Shown here: positions 26,701 through 40,067 of the stretch, piece by piece
Numbering within the stretch: position 1 is the stretch's first letter
Layout: the number at the start of each line of letters is the position of its first letter
Source: Paramarasmius palmivorus
Lineage: Eukaryota > Basidiomycota > Agaricomycetes > Agaricales > Marasmiaceae
Length of the DNA stretch: 64,000 nt
Assembly: GCA_037176845.1 (NCBI GenBank)
Contig: JAYKXP010000027.1
Span: 552,198 to 616,197 of the forward strand
Direction of reading: 5' to 3'
Program-made: the position numbers and the translations under genes
Notes under the pieces: generated by a model
What the model was told of the DNA's origin: nothing
Seen by the model: only the letters and a program-made list of their open reading frames with translations
The model's database searches: none

Positions 26701-29700
26701 GACCCCGTGTGCTGGAACACTATCTCGTTTCATTTCTTCAATATCGCTGACCCAGCGGGTTCCCAGGTCATTTTACCGCGCCGCTCGCACCGATTCTTGT
26801 CAAAGCAGTCCTCAAACTCTCACCGGGCCTGGCAACAGACTGACATGTGGGATTTCTCTATGCAGTAAGCACGGCAATTACTAGGATATTGACTGAACTT
26901 AATCCCTACAAGGCTGGGACCGTATGCCGACCTAAATCGGGGAAAATTGACGGGAACATCTTTCGCAATGATCGTTTGTCGCTGAACGGTCTGATGACCT
27001 TGCAAATACAGAACATTGTCATCAGCATCATGATACTGATCTGAAATTCCCGAGCTGACTTCGTGGTTGAGAGACTGGCTCAAGACTATGCAGATTGATT
27101 GCGGGATGCCCTAATCCTCCACGGTACCGCGATTTATTTCCAAGTCAACTATAGCTATCATATCAGGAAATTGCCCATTCAAGTTCCAACCAAGCCATGT
27201 TAGGATTGTTTTCTCCCAGACAGCCCCGAACGTAAGGTACGTACCTCAGTGACACACCTCCACATGCCTTGTATTCTGAGCCGTCAGAATCTCAAAATCG
27301 CAGAGTTCTACCGAGCTAGATCTCGTGCATTAACGCTACCAGGTAAATGCCGGCGCATACTCACGGTTGGTAAAGGAGCTAATGCGGGAAAACTCAAGGG
27401 CAAATTCACCGATCATTTTGTGTCAAAACAGGTACTTCGTAGTATCAGGGTGCTTGGACAGCCAACCACAATTCGATGAAAGTCTGTCCTTTACGGCCAT
27501 AGTCATTCAAATCAAAGGGCCTGGCTGACAACATACATCAACGAAGCCTGCCTGGGTTATACCACTTGTTAGCACTTCATGCTAGCTGCGCAGTTGACTG
27601 CTGACACCGGTCTCTGTTTCTTCTAGCGCTACGGCCAGTGATTACTCAGACCTGTGTAGACCATCCCCGAGGAATCATTGATAAATATTAGAATTTATTT
27701 TCAGTCAACACCAGGATCTTTTGGACATGTTTAAGTGAGAGAAGGCGTGTGCTATAGCGATTATAAACTTAATGTAGTACCCCAAATGTGCAGAGCTCAA
27801 ATCGACTTCTCATTGCCCAACGGGTATACCAGCAGCGCTGGGATGAAGGCTCGAACGGTTACAGACATCAGCTCTACTATTCGGACGAACATCCAGAGTG
27901 TTGAAGGCTACGCATGAGAAGTTAGGAAACGAGGGCTTTTGACCATTGAGATTCTATTTTCGCGATCAGGAAATATAACACCACCAAATGACATGTTCAA
28001 GTTGCTGGACCGGGGAGTACGAAATGTCTGCATTTGATACGCTTAGCAAGAGGATGCAAAGAGTTGGAGAGCTCAACGCGGAGTTGAATTGTGCTTTTGA
28101 GATGCAAGGTTCTGCAGTTTCATTGATCCTCCATAGCTAGGCGTGTGAAGACCACGGCGCATTGATAAAATACTACAGATTGGATGAGGCATCGATTGGG
28201 AGTTCAGTTGGTTTTGCTAGTCGCCAGATGACGGTCTATAGAATCATCGAGTTGGACACTGGGCTCGTGGCTTGAGGTGAAAAGAGACGCATAGACTGTC
28301 GAGGCTACCGGATTGATCCAGAATTGGCTGTCAGGCCCGGGGAGAAGCAAGAAGAACATGATGATACGAAAGATGGGCATTTGATTTCAAGTAGTAATTC
28401 GGGTATCAGGATGGCGGAAACTGATTATGTTAGCTGCCGGAGCCTGGAGCATGATATCGACCCTTACAAAACCTTCACAGGCCTCGTGAGATCAGACTTT
28501 TGCCACCCACCCACCTACTTCGGAGTCGTGCATGTAGTTAGCTTTCGAGCTAGAGATCGGGGTGGAGTCCTGTAGACTGCTTCTAGAACAAGTTTCAAAG
28601 GGATTAGTGCAAGATAAGATGCGATGCAATCATAGATGCACAATGTGATAGCTGCTGCTACCGATTTCATGATAGGTATCTTCCGACATCACCTTCGAGA
28701 GTTCCAAGGCGCACATACACCTGACGGAGCATTGAGCTTTAAGGGCGCCATAGCTACTCTTCATGTGTTGAGTGCTGAAGCTCTGATGCAAACGGTGACC
28801 AGCTTATTGCCTAGACCTGTAATCGGTATGTACTACGCCAGCGTAAACCGACATGCTGTGGTCGCGAGATCTGTTGATAGTTCCTGCGAGAAATATGGGC
28901 ATCTCGAGCCAGGATTTCAGGAAACAAGGAGAGCTCAAGTATGTCTTTGGGTCAAAGATAATTGAGAGGTCGTCATATAAACCTTTAACGAGCTTGATAC
29001 CCCCTAGAAGATGATTAGAGATCTACTTACTTCTTGATATCAGAGGCTCGCAGATGTTGCTGGTGACCCAAAGCAGATATGCTTAGCCCGCCCTCTGTCT
29101 GACTCGTTAAGCTTCACTGTCACTGAATACGAACCGAACATTGTTTTCCTTCATGATCTGCAAAAAAAAATGGAATAGCTCAGAAAGGATATTATAGAAA
29201 TTTCAATCAAATGAAAGCTTCACCTGACGGTATCTGCAAAACTGGCGACATCAAAGCTCGCAATCATAATCTCAGGGTCACCTGCTTCCATGGTCACTGA
29301 CCCGGGGTTGATCCAAAACCACCACCTTCGAATCGATCGAGTAAGAGTAAGTGCTGCGCCAGCCGATTTTTATTTGACCGAGTTGATATCCACAGACACT
29401 CGAATAGCTCGAAGATATATTACGAAAAGCAGTACGAAAAGCAGTCGAAGAATAAGTTATTCTTACGGCTATCTTTATCCTTGTTCACCTAGAACTTGAG
29501 AGCGAGGATCATAGGCTCAGTGACAATGAGTCAACACCAGCGCAATGGTCTACGGTATCTTGGCCAATGGTAAAGATTCGGGTACTAGACCTACACAATC
29601 CTGATGACGTCCTTTAATCACTGACAGCCCTAGTTGATGTTGCTCGCATTTCTGTGTCAGTCTAGGCCCTCAAGCAAAATTGCCTACATCAATCCCGTTC

Positions 29701-29924
29701 CGTCCCTCAATATCTCCGAAATCTATCCCACGCACGCTTCCAGACCTGGCTATGTCGGCCTCTCGTACTCTGGACATTCCTCATACCGATCTTTCTGTCA
29801 AATCCTATCCCTTTTGCGTCTCGCGAGGATGACACTGGGCTGTTCTGCTCTCGCCTAGACTACTCTTTCAAAAGGGTACAAAAGCACGACCAGGGAACGA
29901 CATCATGACCCCCATCAAAAAACG
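23724..29924. other. No recognisable gene
   Basis: Six kilobases with only short frames. The first 250 bp probably hold the promoter and 5' untranslated region of the minus-strand GATA gene. I found no RNA gene, repeat pair or splice-supported reading frame in the rest. Confidence 0.45.
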
Positions 29925-30262
29925 ATGTCTACAACACTACTACCACAGAAGCGTCTCACATCTTCAGCATCTCTCCGAGCGACGCGTACTTTGAAAACGT
30001 CGCCCATTCGAGCTATACATTTTGATCAGACTGCGCGCCCGTTTAAGCCGGGACAAGTCAAGGTATGTAATTACATTGACTGAGTGCTCGATCTTTTCTC
30101 ATATTTCACGGTTGTATATAGCATCTACCGTTCGATCCAACCAACAAAAGAGCCTTTACGGTGAAATTTCTCGCGTATCTGGGCACGGGATTTGCGTTGC
30201 CTTGGATAGCTCTCTGGTGGCAGTGGTGCGTTTCAATATCCTTCTGGCAGATGGAATGTTGA
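29925..30262 (+). CDS. COX8: Cytochrome c oxidase subunit 8-like (COX7C family)
   Basis: A small single-membrane-span subunit of mitochondrial complex IV. Two exons (29925-30062, 30122-30262) joined by a 59-nt GT-AG intron encode about 92 residues. The first 30 or so are a typical mitochondrial presequence, rich in Arg, Ser and Thr and free of acidic residues. RAIHFDQTARPFKPGQ follows, then LPFDPTNKRAFTVKF and a membrane segment with GTGFALPWIALWWQW. The order HF, PF, NKRAF and GFALPxIA is the family pattern seen in fungal Cox8. The C-terminus after WWQW reads through a GTGCGT donor-like site, so the last dozen residues are uncertain. A short overlapping upstream ATG frame starts at 29905. 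It is a housekeeping gene lying next to long gene-poor DNA. Confidence 0.75.
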
Positions 30263-30470
30263 CAGATTATGTGAAAGGCACCGTCCAGGAGGACTGAAGA
30301 ATCCAGATGGAAAATGGCCTGCGTGGCTGCCTTGAACGCGGAGGATTCTGACTAACGTCGAGGATACTCGGCCTACCTCGGCTTCTTTTTGACGCCACTT
30401 TCTCGATCATTTCCCACTATCTGTACAATAGTCCTTGTATGAATTATAGATCAATCTTCTCAACCAGCGG

Positions 30471-30477
30471 TATATAA
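30471..30477 (+). promoter_or_regulatory. TATA box of the NmrA-like gene
   Basis: TATATAA lies only 9 nt before the first in-frame ATG (30486). Fungal transcripts start some 25 or more bp past the TATA box, so this ATG is likely outside the mRNA, which favours the ATG at 30522 as the start. Confidence 0.5.
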
Positions 30478-30521
30478 GTACAACCATGACGATCAGCTGG
30501 ATGGCTTCCCTCACACAGATA

Positions 30522-31556
30522 ATGCCACAAACCATTCTCCTTGTTGGCGGAACAGGCTCCACTGCAACCCCGTTGGCGGAAAAGCTTCTCTCGACGACGG
30601 ATGCCACTCTTATCATCACGTCTCGCAAAGGAGCATCCGGTATCCCTTCTACGCTTCTTCTATCTACTACCTCTCGCGCCCGGGTGAAAGGTGTCGTCTT
30701 CAACTGGAATGACCCGAAGACATACGGAAACCCTTTTACCGTCACCGACACTGTTGATGCAATGTACCTTATCCAGCCCACGTACTGCACGGTGATCGAA
30801 GACCCGAACTCGGTGTTGAATCAGGCACTAAAGAGAGGTTTGAAGAGAGTAGTGTTGATGAGCGCGACGGTATGCGAAAAGGGAGGATATGGGCCAGGAA
30901 AGACACATGCATATCTTGAAAGACTGAAAGAGCAGGGCAGTCTGGAAGTTTTTTCTGCTTTGAGGCCGAGTTGGTTCAACAGTGAGTGCCGCAAAGATTA
31001 GTTTTCCATTTCGTGATGTGATGCGAATTCAACATTTGTGCGTAGCCAACTTGACGAACGGATACGACAGCTATATCCGAGACCAGAATATGCTAGTGTC
31101 TGCGACTGAAGACGGGAAGTTGGGATGGGTAGGACCGGAAGACATTGCAGATGCTGCGTATGATGCTCTTGTGGTACCATCGGAGGAGCTCTGTGAGGAA
31201 TACATCATAACAGGCCCAGAGCTGCTGAGCTATGACGACGTACGTCTATGGTTGCTTGTTGATCCCTCTAGCAGTTTCTGAATGGACATGCCTTGCAGGT
31301 TACCGCTCTCTTGACCAACGCGCTATCTCGAAAAATAACCCATCGTAGAGTCACCTCTTCCGATTTTGGTTCCAGCGATTACAGCAAAATGATGGGTGAA
31401 ATTGATGTGCAAATCGCCGGAGGCTTGGAAGAGCGAATTTTCGCGTTGAAGGACGTTCTACCAACGGATGGAAAGGGAGGAGTAAAACGTTGGATTGGGA
31501 CCAGGCCGTTGAAGGACTTTGTTGAAGCCAACAAGGAATGTTGGAGACGGAGCTAG
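30522..31556 (+). CDS. NmrA/EasG-like NAD(P)-binding oxidoreductase
   Basis: Three exons (30522-30981, 31046-31239, 31299-31556) encode about 303 residues with a Rossmann fold. The N-terminus MPQTILLVGGTGSTA carries the GxxGxxA-type dinucleotide loop directly after the first beta strand. ITSRKG follows as in this family, then FNWNDPKTYGNPF and MYLIQP, a pattern typical of the ergot-alkaloid festuclavine/agroclavine dehydrogenase (EasG/FgaFS)-like branch of NmrA proteins. Later segments include RVVLMSATV, LRPSWFN, a GWVGPEDIADAAYDAL block and a YIITGPE..SYDD block. It has no catalytic YxxxK triad, as expected for this branch. No alkaloid genes lie nearby, so the substrate is unknown; many homologs act outside that pathway. 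In-frame ATGs at 30486 and 30501 are less likely because of the TATA position. Confidence 0.82.
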
Positions 31557-31858
31557 TTATTGTTTTTTCGGAGGAGTGTCGTTCTGTACTATCACAGAGT
31601 TTGCTGGGTGCGAGCCGAACCTGAAGCGTAAGATGGCAGACAGTCGATTTCGCGTGATTGACTTAGTTCATGATCAGATTACATGGGGGAGTAAAAATGT
31701 GAAGCATGTGAAGACTCACCTTAGGGGTTTTTTTTTTTGACCATTGGATATATGGAAAGCTCGAAAGAATTTGGGGTTTCAGCATGAGGGAACAGCCAAT
31801 CACGTAGACGTGTTCGCCGACGCTTACTCATTTCATTTCGCTTGTCATCAGCAAAATG

Positions 31859-31865
31859 TCACGTG
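31859..31865. promoter_or_regulatory. TCACGTG box upstream of CYS3
   Basis: TCACGTG lies about 150 bp before the cystathionine gamma-lyase ATG. In yeast this is the Cbf1 site found at sulfur amino acid genes. Its use here is inferred from the match and position. A TATA box follows at 31949. Confidence 0.45.
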
Positions 31866-31948
31866 TGTAAAATTTCGCCATAGCTCGCAATCCAGCACCT
31901 TCCCGCCATTTCAATGACGATCTCTGCCGGAAACATCGAAATGGCTGC

Positions 31949-31955
31949 ATATAAA
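31949..31955 (+). promoter_or_regulatory. TATA box of CYS3
   Basis: ATATAAA lies 57-63 bp before the start codon at 32012, a normal distance for a fungal TATA promoter. Confidence 0.5.
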
Positions 31956-32011
31956 ACCTCAAACTCTCGGTCTGACCGACCAACCACCTCCAACTACCCC
32001 GCTGTCTACCA

Positions 32012-33524
<1,513 letters not shown>

Positions 33525-34097
33525 ATTTGTTTCTCCTAGATGCTTATTGGATTGGACTGTTACTGTAGGGTATAAATCGTATTAGATTGGCTCGTACCGA
33601 ATTGTCCATAGTGTAAACTCCGTAGAACGTTCGCTTTGTTGAAACAATGTGCCTTGACAATGGAAGCTGAGCGCATTCACGTTACTCTCATCCCTACAGG
33701 AACCTTTGCGCGATCACATTCCTAAAATCTTGATCTAGGACTCATAGCATTCTTAGATTGGAATCTTCGAACGCGAATCAGTTTTCGGAGAGGGGTGCGT
33801 CAGTACTACAAGCGCGTGATTCTAGAGATACGTAGCCCAAAGCTGAAGAGGTCACCAAAGGGCATGTCATGAAAAATGTCATGGGTCGTTTCTATGCTGA
33901 GTCTATAAATGACCAGGACACTTCAAAGGAACTGAGTAACCTATAGGTCAACGATGCTACGAGTGTTCATGGTGGTTTGAGATCAACGAACGTTGATCGT
34001 GATCACGCTGAATATGCGGATAAGATAATGGACTATTAGCTGATAAGAATTTTTTGCCGACGCTTATAAGCGAACCGTTTCTTTGTTCTTCTCCACC
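33525..34097. other. Intergenic region with possible TATA box
   Basis: This holds the CYS3 3' region and the promoter of the next gene. TTATAAG about 30 bp before the ATG at 34098 may be its TATA box. Nothing else is recognised. Confidence 0.4.
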
Positions 34098-35817
34098 ATG
34101 TCGTTACTGAGAAGGCCAAATGACCTGCAAGCTACCGTCTCAGACCTGTGCGAATTGACATTCCTGATCTTCAAAAATATACTAATAGCGACATTCGCCT
34201 GCAGACCCCCGACGACTTACGACTTTCTCTTTCGCGACCTCTCAGTCATCGACCTGTTCCGTTTTTCCAAAGTCAACCAACACTCTAATCTCGCCGTGAA
34301 AGAATTCTTTAGACGCGCATACCGCGTGGAAAACATTCTACTGCCCTTTTTTACCCTTCAAGAAATCCGAGCATTCCGAATTCTTCAATACACGTATGGG
34401 GTCCTCATTTCCGGCTCAACAGCACTCTCGTTTTTCGAGAGAGAAGTCTACCCCGATGCGGATCTCGATATATATGTGGATGTCAGGTTTTGCGCCATTG
34501 TAGCCCACTTTCTCATCGGATCTGGCTATAGATATGCTCCTGGAGACTCCCGTGAAAAGAAACAGCCCGGCAATTTGGAGGATGCTATAGAGAAAGCCGT
34601 TCGGCCTGGACTGAGGCGGTTAGACAGGTCCATGAAATACAGTTCAGATGGAATGGCGGACGTGTTCGCATTTGTTAAGGAGGATGGGTCCCGGCTCAGA
34701 CGAGTTGAGTTGGTTGCTTCACAGGGTAACCCATTCCAGGTTATATTGGGGTTCCATTCCAGTGCGTCTACTATATTCTCGCTTCTTTACTTGTACCCAC
34801 TTGAACTATCTAGCGGTCGTCATGAACATCATCGGCTATACGCATGCCATCTCCCTATACCCTCGCTCTACATTCAAGAATCGCATTTCGTTGAAGCTCT
34901 ATACCAACAACGAACGCGCCGAACAGGCTCGCAGAAAATACCAAAAGCGTGGATGGACCCTCATTTCAATGCCAGATGCAGCTAGTGCAGTCAGTCGTAG
35001 AGCCGACGTCAACATATTCTTCCGCCATCTCTTGGACGAGTTTTGTTGGCGAATCCCTTTGGAGCCGGTGGAAGACTTTGTTCCCGCTCCCGCACTGAAC
35101 GTTGGGATGTATATGATTCTACATTCGTGGAAACTAGATTGCATCGACCGGTCTAATGTATGCGTTGCGTACGAGACAATATCAGGCACCAAGATGGTAC
35201 AGTCATATTGTTTATGTGCAGAAGCGATATCGACTCTCCGCTCCTTGAGAGTAGACCTCGACCGCTGGTATGCTTATACTCCTCTTTGTCGTACATTTCG
35301 TTCATATTATACCCTAGCTCCGATGACAGACTCATGGAAACACTTATTGCATGGTATCAAGCCATCCCTCTTGAAGAAGATCTTTCGGAAAAAGTGCGCA
35401 ACGAGCTGATTCGTGCGTATTCTGGTTTGAGGTTCCTGCATGCCTCGGCTCCAGGATATAACAGACCAAACGCTCGTTCGGCACAAGTCCTTTACCAGTT
35501 CCTGGAAAGGGTCCACGACACCATGTCTCGACAACAGAAAATCCCGATAGTGAGTGGCCCGGGTCATCCTGATAATCATCGTTGTATTTGTAACTTGTTC
35601 AATTTAGGTTCGCATCTCTATAGGAAGCTTCAGCACTGAAGTAACGATTGGATACCCGTTAAAGAAAGGGCCCGTTCGACCATCACACCTTCACTTGAAC
35701 CAGGAGAAGCTGTACGATATGATGTCGGATAGGATAACTGTGAAGCTAGAGGCAATTCGAGGCCCGAATTCAAAGAAGCGAAAGAGACAAGAGGATGAAA
35801 CTCGACGCTACGATTAG
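34098..35817 (+). CDS. Uncharacterised protein with nucleotidyltransferase-like core
   Basis: Four exons (34098-34761, 34814-35267, 35318-35549, 35608-35817) with in-frame GT-AG junctions encode about 519 residues. The start is the ATG in CCACCATGTCG. An F-box-like N-terminal part (FLFRDLSVIDLFRFSKVN) precedes LISGSTALSFFERE and then YPDADLDIYVD. A GS motif followed by DxDLD resembles the active-site pattern of minimal nucleotidyltransferase folds, and such proteins are common orphans in agaricomycetes. Later come a short STVVMN segment, a SLYPRSTF segment and HSWKLDCIDRSN. The C-terminus is basic (NSKKRKRQ), possibly a nuclear signal. Enzyme activity is not shown: the third acidic residue is not obvious. 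It could equally be a substrate adaptor. Confidence 0.6.
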
Positions 35818-36296
35818 ACTATAATTTCATGGTGATCACGATGTTGCTATAGCTTCCATGATTGTAAGTAGGTTATCTTTACAAGTTGCTGGTTTTACAA
35901 TCACCGCAAACTGCGCCAACCCCTGTCGAAAAGCACCAAAGCATCAGAACTTCTCGATTGAACTTCATCCACGGCATACTAAGCACGCTATCACAACCCT
36001 TGCTGGGCCAAATATATGCCGGAAGAAGAGCGTTTCAAGTGTCCACAACAGCAATTTTCCTGCTATTTAAGTGCAGTGTCAGGTGCGAGTTGGACTTAGA
36101 TTGACCTGTCATACACCACGTCGAAGCGTGGACCTCCTTAACAGGAATCATACTGGGATTCGGTCTCACTTTGACGGGAGGATCAATGACCGCGACGCCT
36201 TTGATGTAGTTCTCTGCGAATGAATAATGCTGGTTCAAAATCATTGTACTCAACCTAGTGAACTTTAGGCATACAAATGAGACTATAGGATCCCAA

Positions 36297-36749
36297 TTAC
36301 TTGTTGTAGTAGCAGATGTAGTGGTTGCCGCATGGGTTGTTATTGGCGGTACCGTAGTTGAATCGCCAGCGGTCCCTGGAATGTGAGGTCAGCGAAATAC
36401 CAGACATTCGGAATCAAGAGACAGACCCTTCATCGACCATGTCATCTGGGTTTCCCCAGCTCTCGTCTCCGTGACGTTCGCCGTCCTTTGGAATGTAACA
36501 GATGTCTATAAGACGAGAATGATTAATATACGGCACTGTAGTCGAGTTGTATGAGAGACAATGTCCCGGACAAGCATTAGGATGACCACCGGTGGAGCCA
36601 AAGTTGAGTTTCCAACGGTCGCCTTGGTCAACGACGAGATCAGGGTTCCCGTATGCGGTTTCGCGTTTAGTGATGTCCTCTGCAGTAGGGATGCCAATAA
36701 CGCCAATGGCAGCGGTGGTCAAAGTAAGGAAGAGAGTTGCAAATTGCAT
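36297..36749 (-). CDS. Small secreted protein with two repeated modules
   Basis: About 115 residues from exons 36749-36560, 36505-36427 and 36375-36297. A signal peptide (MQFATLFLTLTTAAIGVIG) is followed by a short propeptide ending in the dibasic KR, a likely Kex2 site. The mature part has two homologous modules. The first runs YGNPDLVVDQGDRWKLNFG ... CPGHYICYIPK; the second runs WGNPDDMVDEGDRWRFNYG ... CGNHYICYYNK. Each has two cysteines. Exons 2 and 3 are both 79 nt, and the two introns (54 and 51 nt) are multiples of three and stop-free, so intron retention would still give an open frame. The intron boundaries are set by making the modules align (HYICY), and donors are GTCTCT and GTCTGT. 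Function is unknown; an effector-like or antimicrobial role would be a guess. Confidence 0.72.
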
Positions 36750-37702
36750 GGTCGGTGATATTGAAGTAAGAGCTTGTGAGTTGTAGGAGGTTGTCTGGTG
36801 CTGAGGTTTTGGCTAACGATTTGCTGGCTTTTATACACGTCGCTTTCGCCTTGGCAAGTGGCGAGCGGTGTTGGAGATGCGTTTCGAAATGGCGTTTGGG
36901 AGTAAGCTCTCCATCGGCGTTCGTACTTTGTGGCCAACTGCACAGGTCGGTTGTAAGCAACATGTGACGAATAATGATCATCACTAAACTGTGAACTCAC
37001 GCGACTCGAAGAAATAACTTGAATACGACCTAGGTACACGGAGCTGAATTTCCATCGAGCATAGCCCGAGATTCTCGGGATATTAATACCACTCCTTGCG
37101 AAACGGAGTGGATTTAATACCGTGACGGATGCTATATATCACTGTTGAACGTTGAACGAGTAAGGTGAAATTCAGAATCAAATGCATGCTTGGTTAATGT
37201 GAATTGGCCGAACCTTCCAAGCCCAAGACAAATATATTCCGACAATTTACTCCAACGATGTTACGCGCCCGCACGATGTTTACCAAGATGCGATTGTAAG
37301 GCTCCAACTTTTGCGCCCAAAGTGCTTCGTCAGATGCGTGTCCGTCTCGTGTTTCAATGTCGCTCACTTGGAAGAGTGGTATACGACTGACATGTACTCC
37401 ACATACTACCGTGATACCCGTATTGAGGCTTGAGACATGTAAGAGAGAAATAAAGTGAGAACATGAGCGCCACCTTGTGTTCAAGTGTTCTAGCGTCCGT
37501 ATCAGTTCGGGATCAAAACGTTGGTGTATAGCTAAGACGTCGAGCATAGAGTAGAGTTCTGATACGAATGAGCACGTTTAAAGGCTTACCTCGACACTTG
37601 ATTCAGATAGGATGGCAAAGGATTGCTGGAGTGTAAATTGACTTGGGCGTTCGAGTTTAAGAAGCGCCGGTAACTAATTAGCCGATTACCCGGCTGTCCT
37701 GT
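36750..37702. other. Promoter side of the secreted-protein gene; no gene seen
   Basis: The first 300 bp or so are upstream of the minus-strand secreted-protein gene. The rest contains only short frames with no motif. Confidence 0.35.
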
Positions 37703-38337
37703 TTGCCAAGAACAAACAAACCTGCGCTCTTCTTCAACGCCAGCGACGACGAAATCCAGCCTTTCCTAGCCCCATCCCTCTCCAGCAAAATCAAGGCTCG
37801 AATATGTATGCTGTCAATAGGCCATAGGCAAAACCTCGCAGAAGACGGATCGTTTCAAACTCCAGGGTGGCGGATATGTTTTCGCAGGTTCATCCAGAGG
37901 CACTGGTGAGTCTTATTTGTTCCTTCGTTTAGATTTTAAGCTGACTAGCCTATATAGACGGTCTGAATACTACTTCAGATCTCTCAATACTCCCTATGTA
38001 AGCTCAATAACGCGCCTCTTCCGCTACACCCAAATTGAAAAGACCCCATTTCACAGGTTCGTCTCACACGGCAAGACCTACATAACCCGTTCATACCCCC
38101 GGATCATCGTTCTTGAAGGCTACTGGAAGTCTATTCAAGATGTAGACAGCTCAGAGATACCAGGTTTTGGGGTAGCGCCAACTCGAGGTATGCTAGTCCA
38201 GTTTCTTCACATCACCTCACCAAAACCTAACTGAATCCTTCAGGAGGCGAACGCATACAGCAGCAGCCGTTCCAAATGTCCAGTATCATCTTTAATCCCC
38301 GCCGCCGACGACGATGCTAATGGAAACGCACTCAACA
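37703..38337 (+). pseudogene. Probable gene fragment, unidentified
   Basis: Spliced pieces read as protein but lack a start and soon meet stops. The first piece contains SDDEIQPFLAP and SIGHRQNLAEDGSF. After a GTGAGT...ATAG intron (about 37910-37959) comes YYFRSLNTPYVSSITRLFRY then FVSHGKTYITRSYPRIIVLEGYWKS, then DSSEIPGFGVAPTRG. A second intron (GTATGC...TTCAG, ending near 38243) leads into GERIQQQPFQMSSI and a short basic run ended by a stop. The style and codon use look like a real basidiomycete gene that has lost its start and end. I do not recognise the family. Confidence 0.4.
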
Positions 38338-40067
38338 CGGCCAAGGAACATCCTACATGCTCTACTTCCTTCCATCCGAAACCTCAGCACCTAACCGATT
38401 CTCCTTCCGATGCTTGGGGCCCTGGGGCTTCTTTATTGTTATGTTTATTATTCCCACTCCGCATCTTTCCCAATGGCCCATTTAAGCATGTGCAACTGCC
38501 ATCAACCTGCGCTTTACCCCATTTCACTACCTCCTCATTCTCATCCCCGGGATTCACCTATCTCTCCGTATTCCCTCTCCGTACCCTTCTCCGTACTCCA
38601 TGCACCGGCTACTTCACATTTACGCCGGTAAAATGGGACTCGAAGGCACATAATACCCACTCGTTCTCGTAGGCGTCAGACACCTGCACGCCCATTCACA
38701 TGACCACATTCCGCCTCCTCTATTTGCCATATCGCGTGCGCTAGCCTTCGCTCATATCCAGGCGATAAAGAAAACTCCATTGTTTGGGTACTACGCAACT
38801 TCTCCGGGTATGGAAGAACTGCAATGGAATGTTCCACAACAGCCTCATACGTACCTGGACACGACTACCAGCCTATGCCCCCCACACTCTGACGCACTCG
38901 CTTTGCAACAAGAAATCCTTCCACGATTTCTTCTTGCTTACGTCGCACGGAGTAGGCAAGGGTCGATTCCTTGCCATTCGTCCCTGGTTCCATAGAGGAA
39001 TCACTTGGGCTCTAATTCCAACGCTATTTCCCATCCCATCTGCGGCAGATAGCTTTCAGCTACATGCCTATTGCGGAAGCACCTCATTTGTGGATCGTTC
39101 ACGGTTTCTGGTTGGTTTGGGTCGGAAGGATGGATTGGTCAAGCGGGAGTTGGGCTCTAACATGTGGAGATGAATGTGAACGTGGGTATCGGCCCCGTGC
39201 AACCAACGCTGAACTCGGGATACCGACCCTTCCTCTTCGTACTCACCTTCGACTTCATCACTTCGCCATATTCCGTCTCCTTCTCTCGAAGGGCTAATGT
39301 CACTGTCACACCGACCCTCAAAAGCAGCACTTTCTTTCCCCATTATAGCTACCCAACAATACATCTTTCTTGCACTCGGCGCTATCTACTGCGACGGGCT
39401 CTCCTATCTTCCATCCCTTGACTCTGCATACTCGGCACCCGTAGCATCGGTTTGTGTCTCCTGTATCGACTGGCACTTGGTGCAAGGGAGTCGGACCGGA
39501 TTGGGGGAGTTGGGAGAAGGTGTCGTCTGTGGGGCGTTGAGTAATCCTCGCGACGAGATCATGACGAACGAGCTAGGCGAGCCGACCTCGTATAATAGCT
39601 CGCCGTGCTCTGTGTCTCCTAAAGTCAAAGGTTGCAAGTCCAATTGTTCGCTAAAGTTCAGGCACATCCAAGTAGATTGTGCAGTCCAAGTGCAGTCGGG
39701 AATGTCGGGAATATCTCTTATCTTTTACCCGCTGTTTGTCGTTGCGGTTTTGAAGGGGGTGAGATGCGCGTTCGGTTTTGGTTGATGAATGGGAGCGGGG
39801 CCAGACTAGAAGAGGCGAAGGTCCGGATGCACCAACGTGTTCAACTAGTCAACTACAGGCTGCTGTGTATGGGTATGAATGTTTCTTGCAATGGACGTGA
39901 ACTCGTATCTCATTACAATCATGTGTGGATACAAAACAGAAGTCAAGGTCATGAATACCCATATCCAAAGAAGTTTGGGCTTCAATTACTGGTTACAACG
40001 TGTTCCAGCCAACACCCTACAGCGCGATCAGTCCTACAACTTGGATAATACCCTCATCCAAACGGTA
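38338..40067. other. Possible decayed coding sequence, no gene assigned
   Basis: Several overlapping plus-strand frames of 70-160 codons (for example 38784-39173 and 39297-39785) include hydrophobic stretches such as FIVMFIIPTPH, but they change frame repeatedly and have no clear splice structure. This may be the decayed remainder of a membrane-protein gene continuing from the fragment upstream. That is inference. Confidence 0.25.
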
